A DNA stretch of 64,000 bases from Cucumis sativus. Lineage: Eukaryota > Streptophyta > Magnoliopsida > Cucurbitales > Cucurbitaceae. The stretch is taken from NCBI RefSeq assembly GCF_000004075.3, contig NC_026657.2, positions 35,326,732-35,390,731 of the forward strand. The letters are read 5' to 3'. The notes under the pieces are model-generated. The model ran no database searches. It saw nothing but the letters and a program-made list of their open reading frames with translations, and was not told the origin of the DNA. Shown here in pieces: positions 48,200 to 60,864 of the stretch; the stretch's first letter is position 1, and every line of letters starts with the position of its first letter. Made by a program: the position numbers and the translations under genes.

Positions 48200-49730
48200 G
48201 TTTTCTAGGTTTATCTTTTGAATAAATTTGTTGTAATGTGATGTCATTTTCTTCAAGATCATGAGTATGAAAAAGTTTCGGTGAGATGTGCTTTATTTTA
48301 TCACTTTTAATATAATCTCATTTTATTTAAGCTATACATGCAGTGTTGTCTTCTTATGATGTTGTTGAGGAAGTCCTGAATGTGTTGAACATTGATTTTA
48401 ATCATATAAATTCTTGACTAATCTCATGAATTGCAAGAATTTTGATATGATTTGAGGAGGTGGTTGTTATGGTTTGCTTCACTAATTACGAACATATAAC
48501 ACCTCCTCCACATGTGAATAGATAACTTATTGGAGATCTAGTTTTGTTTGTATCCAGAATCCGTAAAACCAACTAGATTAGAATATTATTTCTTTGAATA
48601 AAATAATATCTTATCAATTGTTCCTTGGAGGTATCGAAGTAAATGTTTAATTTCATTTCAATGTCTTTTTTGTTAGAGAAAAACTATATCTAACTAATAA
48701 ATTTAATAAAAAAAACAATATCTGGTCTTATATTATTAGCGAGATACATAAGTGCACCAATTGCACTAAGATATGGTACTTCTAGACTAATGAGTTCTTT
48801 ATTATCATCTAGAGGTTGAAATATATCTTTCTTCACATCTAGTGAACGAACTTGCATTGGGATGTTCAATGGATGTGTTTTTATCCATATAAGATCTTTT
48901 CAAAATCTTTTATGTATAAGTTGATTGATGAACAAATACCTCATCTGCTAGATGTTCAATTTACAAACCAGAGCAAGATTTTTTTTTTTTTTTTGAGATC
49001 TTTCATCTCAAATTCTTTCTTAAGATATTCTATTTTATTTGAAAGCTCCTCAGAAGTTCCAATTATATTTAAATCATCAACATATACAGTTATCATAGCA
49101 AATTCTTACTGTGATTTCTTTATAAAAACGCATAGACATATTGGATTATTTTGATATTCTTCTTCTAATAAATATTCACTCAGGCGATTGTACCACATTC
49201 ACTCTGATTGTTTCAATCCATATAATTAATGACCTCTGTAACTTTATTGAACATTGTTTCTAAGAACTTGATTTATATGTTTCAAGTATCTTAAATCAAC
49301 TTATACAGTTATCATAGCAAATCCTGACTCTGATTTCTTTATAAAATCGCATGAACATATTAGATTATTTTGATATTCTTCTTTTAACAAATATTCATTT
49401 AAGCAATTGTACCACATTCACTCTGATTGTTTCAATCCATATAGTTAATGATCTTTGTAACTTTATTGAACATAGTTCATGAGAACTTGATTTATATGTT
49501 TTAGGTAGCTTAAATCATTATGGAACTTTCATATAAATACTATTATCAAGAGATCCATATAAATATGTTGTGACTATATTCATACGATGAATGTCCAGAT
49601 TTCCATACACAGTAAGGCCAATTAAAAATTTTAATGTGATAGCATCCACCTTCGGAGAATATGTCTCCTCATAATCAATTTTGGGTCTTTGTGAAAAACC
49701 TTGTGCAACTAGTCATTTCTCTTTAGGAGT
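48200..49730 (-). pseudogene. Copia reverse transcriptase/RNase H remnant
   Basis: From 49730 downward the minus strand reads LVAQGFSQRPKIDYEETYSP, KVDAITLKFLIGLTVYGNLD and TTYLYGSLDNSIYMKVP, the conserved start of plant copia RT. Further on, scraps of the QSECG...W/CGTIA-type block, IEHLADEVFVHQSTYI and an RNase H-side WNEIKHLLRYLQGT-like stretch near 48600 can be read with many stops and frame changes. A 219-bp tandem duplication interrupts the RT. Confidence 0.85.
49081..49518. repeat. 219-bp tandem duplication inside the copia RT remnant
   Basis: ACAGTTATCATAGCAAAT occurs at 49086 and 49305, and the following 200 bases match between copies (TGATTTCTTTATAAAA, ATTGTACCACATTCACTCTG, AACTTGATTTATATGTTT) with about 10% difference. 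It arose after insertion, since RT does not contain this repeat. Confidence 0.92.
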
Positions 49731-49869
49731 TTCGAAAAATCTCCCACATCCAAATTAGACATATTGAATAAATCGAATATATCATCTTAATAGGCACAAT
49801 TGGCTTCTACGTTTTTTTTTTTCTCCCTTTTTTTCTTCTCTAAGGAAGCTTCATATAGGCCAACTAAGT

Positions 49870-50570
49870 GTTTTGATATATGTATGGGAAACACATGACT
49901 AATGTCTAGTCATTTCGTATCGGTAGCATATTTCTTCATCGCTTTTTGATTTTTGTGGAGCTTTCCCTTTATGATCATTGGTCCTTGTGGTTCTTTTAAA
50001 ATTTGGATTATAAGAAGGACCACCACGAAAATGATAATTATTTCTTCCTCTTCCACGATCTCTTCCTCGACCATGGCCATGATCTTGTCCGCGATTAAAA
50101 TTCACAAAACTCGCTTTAAGAAATGGTGTTGTTCTAGTTGGTTGGGATTCGTGATTTTTCATCATTGACTTGTTATTTTGTTTGACAACAAGAAGACATG
50201 AGATGAGTTCATAATATTTTGTAAAACCTCTCTTGATTTAAAATCTTGTAGCCTCAAATGTATCCAATCATAATGAGCTTAAGGAAGATGAATTAATTTT
50301 AAATGATCATACATTTTTTTCAATTTATTCCACAACGTATGAGAATCTTTTACTGTTAAATATACTGATTTTAAATCCTCATTAATGTGATGACAACGGA
50401 AAATCATAACTTTCGCTTTCTCTTGCCTGGTCAATGCATTTCATTCTTTAATTGTATGTTCGAGATTCATTGTGTCTAGATGCATGCATTTCAGCATAAA
50501 AATTCCATGACAAATAATTGTTACTATTATTGTGAAGAGCTGTAAATTATTTCGTAAGATTTTTCATGGT
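49870..50570 (-). pseudogene. Copia gag remnant with damaged zinc knuckle
   Basis: The minus strand reads NYLSWNFYAEMH near 50500, MMKNHESQPTRTTPF (50165) and an Arg/Gly-rich stretch (GHGRGRDRGRGR), then CYRYEMTRH-stop-SC where the family has a CCHC zinc knuckle. The second Cys is Tyr and the Trp after the His is a stop. No working gag can be made. Confidence 0.85.
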
Positions 50571-50724
50571 AATGTTATCATAAAAGATTATAATTATATT
50601 AGAAATTTAAAATATATTAAATATGCAAAATAATATTTATTATAACAAGTAGGAAAAAATCGACATACCGTTAGAACCTACCTTTGACGAAGGAGGCGAC
50701 CGGAGCTTCGTGTTGATAACGCAT

Positions 50725-51075
50725 TGTAAAAATGAAGCATAACTAGAATACAAAAATCGAAAAAATATAATATTTAAACAATAAAATATATAAAGAAATA
50801 AGAAATAAGAAATTTAGAAAATAAGAAAATAATTTAGAAAACCAAGTCTCAAATTTCTCCACTATCTCCCACTGATTTGGAAACGCATCCAATCTTGACG
50901 TGTATTTACAAATCCACGAAAGCTCTCTATTTATAGACAACTTGACAAGTAGGAGGTGGATTACATGGCCACTAAGAGGCTATGTTTGCTTGACACATGA
51001 TAGTCACCTAGTGATGAACACTAATGATAATATTTGTAGCATTACATCTACATATTTTAATAGTATTTATAAATA
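50725..51075 (-). repeat. Copia 5' LTR (right)
   Basis: Partner of 47761-48020. In element orientation it carries a TATAAATAGAGAGC-type promoter box (plus-strand CTCTCTATTTATAG at 50924) and ends with CA at 50725 before the primer-binding-like TTATCAACACGA. Divergence between LTRs is high, so the insertion is old. Confidence 0.8.
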
Positions 51076-51819
51076 CTTGCAAAATTGTGTTTTAGTCGAA
51101 TTTTGAATTTGGATTATATTGATTTGCTACTAAAGATTTTAGAGTGTGGAAATGTATAAACTCCGAGCAAAAAATGCTTTAATTGATGTTTTTGTAAACA
51201 AGTGGAGATGCTCCATGACTTTGATTCACATATTTTTCTCTCTTTTTCTCAATCATTTTCTTTTTGTAAAGCTGCATATCAATTGTTTTCTTTTTACCAT
51301 TCTCCCATACATTTTCTTAATTTGGTATCAACAAAGCTGTTTTTAAGGTCTTCTCATGTTGTCATGTGTGAGATTCTCCCAATAACACATTTTTTTCTTT
51401 ATTCATTCATTCATCTTTTTTGACCTCAAAACCAACCCTCCACTTTTTTTATAATCTCCCTATCTTCTTCTTACATTAACAAATAATAATGAACTACAAA
51501 ACCCTATCTCTAATACGTTATTTCATATTTTCAATATAACTACAACTTGTGAACACATACACAACTCAACACCTACATAATAACTTATTCACTCTTCTTT
51601 GAAATCTTTAAGCCTTTAATACCTCTTCTCATGTTCTACTCAAAAAGTAATTAATTAAATTGAGTCAACTTTTACTAGATGAATGTTTCCAATATGAGTT
51701 TGAACAAGTTGATGAAAGCTAACGTAAAATAAAAAAAATAATTATTTGAAAAACAAAGGGGGAGGGGGGAGGGAATATGAAAAGGATAATAATGAATGTT
51801 TATAATAATATGAGAATGA

Positions 51820-52010
51820 TCCACTTGGCGGATGTTACGGAGAACGAGTGGGCACACGTGTGGATGCGCGACAGTTGTGGCAATTATATGGGCCCAGCCC
51901 ATCACGTGCAATGGTGGAAACTCACTAATGGGCTGCCCCTCCAAATCCAAATCCAAATCCTTCCCCTTCCCGGTGTTTTTGTGGGCCACTCGAGCCCACT
52001 AAGTTTCAAT
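51820..52010. promoter_or_regulatory. GC-richer block with G-box and site II motifs
   Basis: Within about 130 bases are GCACACGTGTGG, ATCACGTGC (core CACGTG), TGGGCCCAGCCCATC, TGGGCTGCC and GTGGGCCACTCGAGCCCAC. Clustered G-box and TGGGCC motifs are typical of plant promoters. No gene is seen within 2 kb on either side. Confidence 0.4.
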
Positions 52011-54438
52011 CACCCTTTTTCTAATCTTTTTCTATTACCAACCACACCATCATCTCTCTTCTAAATATTTAATACATCATACAAACCATATATTCATTGT
52101 TTGGTCAAAATATCTTTTTTTTAATACAACTTAAATTTATCATCTATTGCTAGTTCATTGTTCATTTCTTCATAAAAATAATAATAATAAATTGTTAAAG
52201 CATATATAGTTGACCTAATTACAATATTAAAACATTTACGATCTTCATACAAAGTGGATTTTAATAAGAGAGTTGATGATAGTGTAAGATTGAATTTTCT
52301 CCCTTTACTTCAAATGGAAGTTTAGCTAACCTTTTTTTTTTCTTTCTTTCTTTTGTGTAAACCTAAAGCGTCTCATATTGTAAGTGAATTTAACTTTCAA
52401 CCCATCAATTCTTTTGCATACTTTATTTTCATTTAATTATTATTGTATTTCAATATCTAATATTCCAATTGTTTTATCAAGTTTGAAAATATAACAAACC
52501 TTTAACATTCACTTTATACATAGTTTAATTTGAATTATGAATTGTGATATATTATGTGTAAACATGTACATCTGGTTGAGTAAATGTTTTGAGTATGGTG
52601 TTAATTGAGGCATTAATATAATAATGATGTTTGAACCGAAAAAAAATAAAATAATATACGTTGTTAATTATCACTAAGTTTATATGGTGATGGTGGAAGG
52701 CATTCTTATCTTCATGTGCATGGTATATGTATCAAAATGTTTTGAGATGTTTCCATTAAAGAACACTTATTTCGTATTGTCTCTCTCACTCAACTACACT
52801 AACCAAATTCCATTCACCTTTTAATTTTCTTCTAATATTATTTTCACATGTCATGCAACTAAAGAAAATAAATGAGATGTATGCCACTTTTCTTCATCAT
52901 CCACTACAAATGTTTTCTCCAATAATTCATAGATTATTCAAATTTTTATTAGCTTTTGTTCCTTTACTTTAAATATTTGTTATAACTAAAGTTTAGTCTA
53001 TATTACAAACTGATCAATTAATTAAATGAGTTATTAATGTAATTGTATTTAACTTAGGAAAACATGCTTTATGAACATGAATGGAAGTTGTTGGAAACTT
53101 TGTGAACTAGCTAGGGATTTGATAACTTTAGGTAAGAAAATTTGCATGCATGAGTGCACAGTTTGATATGATATAGTTGAAGTTGTTGAAAGTGAGGTTA
53201 TTATCATTATTACTCAGTTATTTTCATCTCGTATGAGGAAGAACTTTTTTTTTAAAAAAAAAAGAGTATTTAAAAATGTGGTAGTTCAAAAATTTATTGG
53301 GATGTTTTAGAGTTGTTAAATAGTACTATTCAACATGTTTTTAAGAGACAAGTTTATTTATTAAAGTAAGAAATGGTCTATTCAAATGAAACTATTTCAT
53401 CAGTCATTCAATGAAATAGTCACCCAAATATGACAAATCAAATAAGCTGTATATCATATACTCCAAATACAGTTTCTTTTTTTAATTTTGTTTTATGTAA
53501 CATCCTATTTTAAAACTATTTTGTTTCATTTTGAGCTTACAATATATAATTTCCAAACCTTTTAATAAAAAAATATGGTTGTTACATAAACTTTTTATTT
53601 AATTACTCCTAATAATAATATGATCAAATATAAAATAAAACTATCTCTGGTATGTATTAAAAATTTCGCTATATTGCAAAGGTATATATTTACATATATT
53701 ATCATATATTTACACACATATAAAAGTAATTGAAACGAAAAGCAAAGGTACATAAGGATGGACTTTTGTTCAAAATGGAGAGTTGGAAGGTTGTTCTTGA
53801 AATTTTTCTCCATCAAGTTAAAACCTCTAGATATGAATATACATATATCATCATTAATTTGAACTTTATATAAAAAGGACAAGAAAGAATTATGATGCGC
53901 CCACACGTATTGTGGAAAAAGAAAATTAAATCATAAAACCATGGGGGGAAAAACTCAAATATAAAAAACCCAAACAATATATTCATATAATATTAGAGGG
54001 GGCATCCAATGTTAAAACTTTTAGGAATCTGAATTTCACATATCCTTTGTTAAAAATCACTTGAGGATCATTATTGGGAATGAAAATGGAAGGGACCCTC
54101 TTAATGTAGGTTTAGAAATAGGCAAGAAGCATAGGAAAATTAAAGAAGGTGGGAATGCAAATAACAATAATTAAAGGGGCCATTCTTTTTTATGGTATAT
54201 ATATATATATAGATGGCAAAAAATGAAGATGATTGAAAACCCTAATTTAGAGAGAGGTCCCTACATAGAACTTGTATGAAAAACATAAGCATAGGATAAT
54301 GTTGGATATAGTGTTACTTGTGCATGGTTGGTGAGTAACATAACATGCCAAGCAAAGGATTTGTTCTATAAATAATAATAATAATTCTCTCTATCAATGA
54401 AACCCCCTTTAATGGAGTTTGTACCCAACACCCCCTAC

Positions 54439-54470
54439 TTTCTTCTTTCTTCTTTCTTCTTTCTTCTTCT
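54439..54470. repeat. (TTCTTTC)n-type minisatellite
   Basis: Four to five heptamer units in a pyrimidine-rich stretch. Confidence 0.95.
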
Positions 54471-55236
54471 AATGGGGAAGCTTCCTAGCTTGACCTTAAA
54501 CAGGCCCCCCCACCTTCCCCTCTATCTCTTCCATTATAATTGAGTTGAAATATTTCTTTTGTTTTCAAGCATATATTAGGTGAGGATTTATTCTATTATA
54601 TGACATCACCTATCACCTTTCATTGCTCATTTACATGCTACTATTTCAATTCCATTTCACACAGTTATTAACGGTCTCTATACTAATTACAAATAGTTGT
54701 GTTTGGACTACAAATTATTCTAGGTTTAGAATCGTTACAAATAGAAATTTCAAATAATGATATACTATAATTTAGTGTAGGGTTTATAGTGTTTAGAAAT
54801 ATAAACTATCATAATTGTAATCCCAACATGAAGTGGAATATAATAGCCCACTTGACTCACTTAAAGCTGAAGATCAATCACCCATAGTATTTTTGGCAAT
54901 TTGAACATCGTTAAATTGATTTAGTCATATAAACAACTCCAACAAAAAGGTGTGAATCTCTTTAATTTTTCATACGTTGATTAACTACGAAAAATAGAGC
55001 ACATAGTATTTATTTAGTTAAACTTCAAATTGAGTTTATATAGTTTGAAGAAAAGTTAGAGTTTAGACCTACCCTAAAATAGTTTTAAGAATTAGAGTTT
55101 AATTATTCATTATTATTTACCATAAGACTATTTATGAGGATCTTATTTAGGTGTGAGAAGTAAAATAATTATTAAAAAAATTATATTGGACGACAAATTA
55201 GTTTTTATATTTTGCAAAAATGATTTTGATGTTTGT

Positions 55237-55350
55237 GATTTTACAAATATAGTAAAAATAATAAAATTCGATTGGGTTTTGTTTTTGCTATTTTTGTAAA
55301 TAGTAATGTAGGTGTGATATAGTCTTAATTATTATAACTTATTTTTTTTA
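55237..55350. mobile_element. Inverted end motifs of a MITE/MULE-like remnant
   Basis: GATTTTACAAATATAGTAAAAA (55237) and TTTTTGCTATTTTTGTAAAT (about 55282) are inverted relatives close together. The sequence from 55279 on (TTTTTGCTATTT..., then TTAATTATTATAACTTATTT) matches 11728-11800 at the right end of the element at 11004-11752. Confidence 0.5.
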
Positions 55351-58300
55351 TCATTTTTTCAAGTAAGCCCTATATTATAATATAAATAATTAAATTCTAA
55401 CTTTTTACTATTTCAAGACGATCATATTCACCTTTTAACCTATTTAATTTATTGGGTCGATAATGGGTGATGTGAATTTGAAAGGGTTTCCTATATTAAA
55501 GTAAAAATGCAATTGAAAAACTAATGAAAAACATATGAAAAATATTGTATAGTACTTTATGGACCATATAATCATATATTTAGTCTCTGTCTTTTTCAAT
55601 AAATTTAAAGGGCCATATAATATATTTAGTCCATCTTTTTCAGTTAAATTTGTCAACACACAACTCTTTACTAAATAACTCTCTCTTTGTCTACATCTTG
55701 CAATTTCCTTATTTCCTTTATAAATTAACCAAAAAAAAATATATATTTTTGATTTAACTCATAACAAAATGATAGTTAATGTTGGAAATTTTACTTAAAT
55801 TTTAGGGGGACAGAGGAAATGTGTCATAATTAAATGGAATTTTTTTTTAAAAAAGTACTGAAAGCAATAATAATTAATAATTAATGAACATGTGTGAAGC
55901 ATATTATAGGAAAGATAGCCTCACCAAACCCAATTATAAAACTACCTTTTTGTATTAATTAAAATAATAATCTGTTGCCTTTTGCCCACCATGCATCTCT
56001 GTTCAATCTTTAACTTGTAGCTATGAATATAATGATCATCAAAACCCAAATAATAATAATAATAATGATAACAATAATAATTAAGAATAAAGATGATTAA
56101 ATTTGGATTATAAAGTCAAAGCAAGAAATAATAGATAATTAAGTGAAATTATGGTCATGATTTTCAACATTTGTCAACGATTTGACATAAGTTTAGGGTA
56201 AGCTACACTTATTTTGCCTCATACCCATTTATAACACTATCATCATATCAAACAGTCAAAAACATTTATTACATCTTTTCTAAAAGTTGGACTTTAAATT
56301 TTTCTACTCTGCTCTAATAAATAAAAGTACGAGATTTTTACTTTTAACAATTTTACTCTCAAGTTAAAACTACTATACCATTTTGATTTCTTTGTCATTT
56401 TTTAGTTAATTCTTAATAACAATTTAAAAAAAAAAAAAAAAAGAAAGAAAAAAGAAATGTTTTTAAAAAATTCTCTCCCTCTTCTTTCTTCTTTCTCTCT
56501 TTTAAAATAAATTATTGATAACGGAAAGGGATGGAAGAATGATGGAAAAGGAAAGAGGATATGATTAAAACAAAAATTAATTAATAAGAAAACAAATTAA
56601 ATAGCATTCAACTTTCCATCAATAATTATTTAATGCAAACCTTAATTAGGAGTAAAAAAAAAAATTTGTTGAATTGTTGAATTGTTGAATTATTTAGTTT
56701 TAAAATTCACCCAATAATACAATCTAGTCCAAATTTGAGAGGTTAAAAGTAATATTGTAACATTAGTTAAATTGAGAAATAAATCAAGTGTATATCTTCT
56801 TATACCCAACTAATAGTTGGTGATTTCTTGTTTTTAATTAAACTTAAGGTTAACCCTAGATTATTTAAAATACACACTTCAGCATTTTATTTTATTTTTC
56901 AAAATGATGGACTTATTATTTAAACTAAACAACTAGAATATATTTAAAGCACACCATGATCTCTAAATTCAAAATCAAGAGCATTTCTTTAATTATCCCA
57001 ATTATATCCAACCCCTATGCTTCATGTTGGATTGAATGAATCCTCTATGGTGTCAAATTTTCTTTTAAGAATCCCTAATGAATAATAACAACAACAAAAA
57101 AGTTACTAATTTAATCTTCTATAAAATCATATAATGATAATTAAATTGTCTCATCTTTCACTATTGCTATGTTACTTATCAAAAAGTCACCATCCCCCCC
57201 TTTTAAGATATAATAATATTAAATCTCTCCCTTTTTGCCTATTTATTTGGAAGATACCTAAACCCTATTACCCTAAGAGTGGAAAACCAAATGAGTAAAA
57301 AATGGTAAAAAAGTTGAAAGGCTTCGTAAAAGTAGGAACCTAAATATACAGTAATTATAATCCCTACAATAGAATATATCTTCTTCAAACAACAACAACA
57401 ACAACAACCTTTCAACCTTTAACAAAATATTTCTTTCTTAACATTGTCTCTCTCTTCTTCTAATATTAATCATCGTGTATGAATAATATTATTTCAATGA
57501 TCGGAGTAGATAATTGATGTAGATGAAGGTTAATAATTAATTGTTAAATAAAAGAAGGGCAGGTTTGTTAAATTAATTAGGGTTCCCTAGAAATGATTTG
57601 ATATAAAATATTGTAATAATTAGGTTAAACATATGATTTGAAGTAGGAAAAAGAGAAAAGAGTGTGGATACTAATTAATTAGAGAGATTAAAGTAAAACG
57701 AAAGATATAATTAGATAATTAAGAAAGCCACTCTCTCACCCTCCCCACTGGCATTAGCTATAGGGTTTAGGGCATTTGAAAGCCTATTTGTTCTACTTTT
57801 GACTAATAGGTTTATGTAGCCTTTTCCTTTTCCCACACCCTAACCTAAGGTTGCTTTCCAAAACCCTTTCCCATTTCCCCCCCTTAATTTAGTTGTTAAC
57901 AACAATTAATTAATTAATTAACTTTACTTAGTTTGCATATCAAAATGCCATCATCATTTTAGGGTCCCAAATCCCCCCTCTCTCCTTTCCATTTATGTCT
58001 ATTTCTTTTCTTTCTAGTTTCAATTACTATATAAAATGTATGTGATTAAATTATGATTTGTAATGTGTTGGCAACTCTTAGTGTTATTATTGTCATTATT
58101 AAAATAGTACTCCTACTGTACTTTTCAATTTAAATAGCCTACTTTTATTAATTAGAGATCCACGATTACTTAACATATAAACTCTTTGATTTTCAGACGG
58201 CATATATTGAAAATGTCAGTTGAACTAAACAGTTTAACTGATTAATTAAAAAATTTTAGAGGCTTTAAAAATGGTACATATTCAATGAGAAAATAAACCT

Positions 58301-58880
58301 TGATCAAATTAGTATTATTTTATCTCTAGCTTGCTATTGTCCAACTAAAACACACTTTTTGAAATGTCTGGCCAAAGTGTTTTTGAGAGTTTTTTTTCTT
58401 CTTTTTTTTCCTTTTTGAAGTTGATAGTCATTTTAGTATATAATATTTTTAACTAGCAGTATATTGTGTTTGTCATTGTCAAAAATTGAAATACACACTT
58501 GGATCTTAACATTTGATTGCCCACAAATTGAGTAGAATTTAATATTATATAAACTAATTTTCTTTTGTTTGGACACTCAAATAAATGTTAGATCAAATAA
58601 ATTGTTTTAGAAAAATTAGTTGAGATGTATATTTGAACAACTCACAAATACAAAAAATAACAATACTTTTGTCAATAGAATCACCACATGAAATGTTATC
58701 ATTTTCTTAGAAACTAATATTTGATAAAGTATGATCTTGAAAAGATTAATTAGGTTTTGAGAAAGGATAATTTTACCATTTTTATAATAAAACTATATTT
58801 GAAAACTCAATTCAGATTGATAGGGAATATTATGCTTTCCATTTAACTGTATAGCAATAATTTAAAGAAATTCTAAATAT

Positions 58881-58934
58881 AGAATAACCAAAATCTAAGT
58901 TGTGTAAATTGAAAGAATAACCAAAATCTAAGTT
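58881..58934. repeat. Short direct repeat, period 33
   Basis: AGAATAACCAAAATCTAAGT occurs at 58881 and 58914. Confidence 0.9.
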
Positions 58935-60864
58935 TCAGCGGGCGTAAGTGGAAAAGGATATATCAATTCAAACTGATTTCATTAAAATTTATGTTGATTG
59001 CAATGCTGAAGGGATTAAAAATTTATTAGATTTAGTGTACTGAAGAAATTGAATATAACTATATTTGACACAAAGTCAAAAAGGTTAAAAGACCACTTCT
59101 TAAAAAATATATATATATATATTAATTTTAAAAGTGAAGGGATAAATAACCATAAAAATTAAACATTGACCATAGCAATAAATTTAAAAGAAAAAAGAAA
59201 TGGTTGGAGGATCCCAATAAAGTTAATGGGTGTGTGTGTGTCCCTCCATATGAATGGTAATAGTAATATAGAGAGATGATATATCACATTTAGAACCCAC
59301 TTAGCCATTATAGGGACAGTACAGTAATTGTATCCCTTTCATTTCTTTTTCTTCTTCTCATATATAAAGATACATATATATATATATATATAAACACTCT
59401 CCCTGTAGAACATTCCATTTATGATGACATCCATTATTATTATGGTTTACACTTTAATTTCAAACTATTTGGAGGTGTGTTGGATTGGTATATATTTAGT
59501 TTGAGATGCATGACTATTGCTTTAAAATATTGAAGCAAATAGTAAAGGCTACAACAAATAGTAATACCACTATTATATTGGTGAAGGAGTAAAAACATGG
59601 AGAGCACAGGGTGTAATGTGTATTTGTTGTTTTACATAAAGTAGAGAGGGGGTGGGGGTGTGTGGTTAAAAGCAAAAGAAATTGAGGCAGAAAATGAAAC
59701 AGAAAACAGGAAGTTGTTCAGGTGATAACTTTAACCAAAATGATGTTAAAGAGAAAAGAAAAGAAAGAGAGAATGTTGTGAATATTAATTAAGAGAGAAA
59801 ACTTAAAGGCCCTTAAAAAGCCAAAGATGAAAATCAAAATTACCAACTTTTTGACAATAGAGGAATTGGTGTTATGTTGAAGCAAGGCAGGCCCCCACTC
59901 AAAATAAATAACCCACCAACAACTCAAATGGGAGAGAAAGCAAAAGGAACCCTTTCTCTCTCTCTCTAAACCACTTGATTGACTTAGAAAATCTGCCCTT
60001 CGCTTTTATTCTCTCCCATTTTCATCTTCCTCTTCTTCCTCTCTTCAACTTTATAATTATTCATCCATTTATTTAACCTATCCTACCTTATGTTATAAAT
60101 TCAGTTTCCAAAATTCCCTTCTTATCTATTTCTAGCTTAATTTTCAATCCATTACATATAAAATTTAACTTCTTCTTTTTTTTTTTTTATTGTAATATGA
60201 AACATTGAACTTTCTAATTTGATGAGAATTGCAAAGAAGTTAGGGTTGAAATCCATAATAAACCTATTGATGTAGGCATTAATAATTGGAAGAACAAAAA
60301 TTATATTATTTTTTGAAATTTTAAAACACAAGTACAAACGTTATAATAGTTTGAATTTTATTATTATTAAAACAAATTAAATTGAAATTCGTGCAGTAAC
60401 AACAACTTCTTGAACTTTAATTTGATTCCAAGTTTAAGCATGAATATCCATAATAATGATTACGAATAAAGTGGAACTATTTAGAACCATATAATCCTTT
60501 TCTTTTTCATAAAATGTTTGTTTTATTTAACTTATGCTACTCTCACAATCCTCCACTCTCCTATTCTCCACGTATTTACATTTCTTAGAAAAAGAATTTC
60601 AAACTTCACTAGAAGAAAATTAATTAATTAATTAAGATATTTTGTACCTAATAAAATAGTCACTTTCAAGCTAATAATAAGTGCCACAATTTTAAATTTT
60701 CATAGTAACATCTAATGGAAAGAAGAAGAAAAACCCAAAAATAGAAGAGAAACTAATTATTCTCTTATGTAAGCCCCCAAAATTCCTTAAAATTTAAAAA
60801 GAAAGAAAGAAAAGCTGATAGAACTTTTTCCCCAGATTTTGTTAACCTAATTTTGCTGGGAAAA

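Larger units (their letters stand above)
47761..51075 (-). mobile_element. Degenerate, internally deleted Ty1/copia retrotransposon
   Basis: Two related LTRs (47761-48020 and 50725-51075) flank minus-strand remains of gag (about 49870-50570) and reverse transcriptase/RNase H (about 48200-49730). Next to the left LTR is a polypurine tract on the minus strand (AAGGGGAG, plus-strand CTCCCCTT at 48021), and inside the right LTR lies a TTATCAACACGA site, a primer-binding-site-like sequence as in many plant copia elements. The body is 3.3 kb instead of about 5 kb because protease and integrase are missing: gag's zinc knuckle is followed within about 150 bases by RT sequence. No matching 5-bp target duplication was seen. 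Confidence 0.85.
51076..60864. other. 9.8-kb gene-free region
   Basis: No frame shows a domain. AT-rich DNA with microsatellites, an ATTATTATTA-rich character, a GC-richer block at 51820-52010, an inverted-end motif at 55237-55350 and a short direct repeat at 58881. Pyrimidine-rich, leader-like stretches occur around 54430-54540, 57720-57990 and 59940-60060, but no coding exon follows any of them; unannotated noncoding RNA cannot be excluded. Confidence 0.6.

Noticed and set aside
51777..52064. 95-codon frame over the GC-richer block
   Set aside because: No domain, and the codons cross palindromic promoter-like motifs; better explained as regulatory or random.
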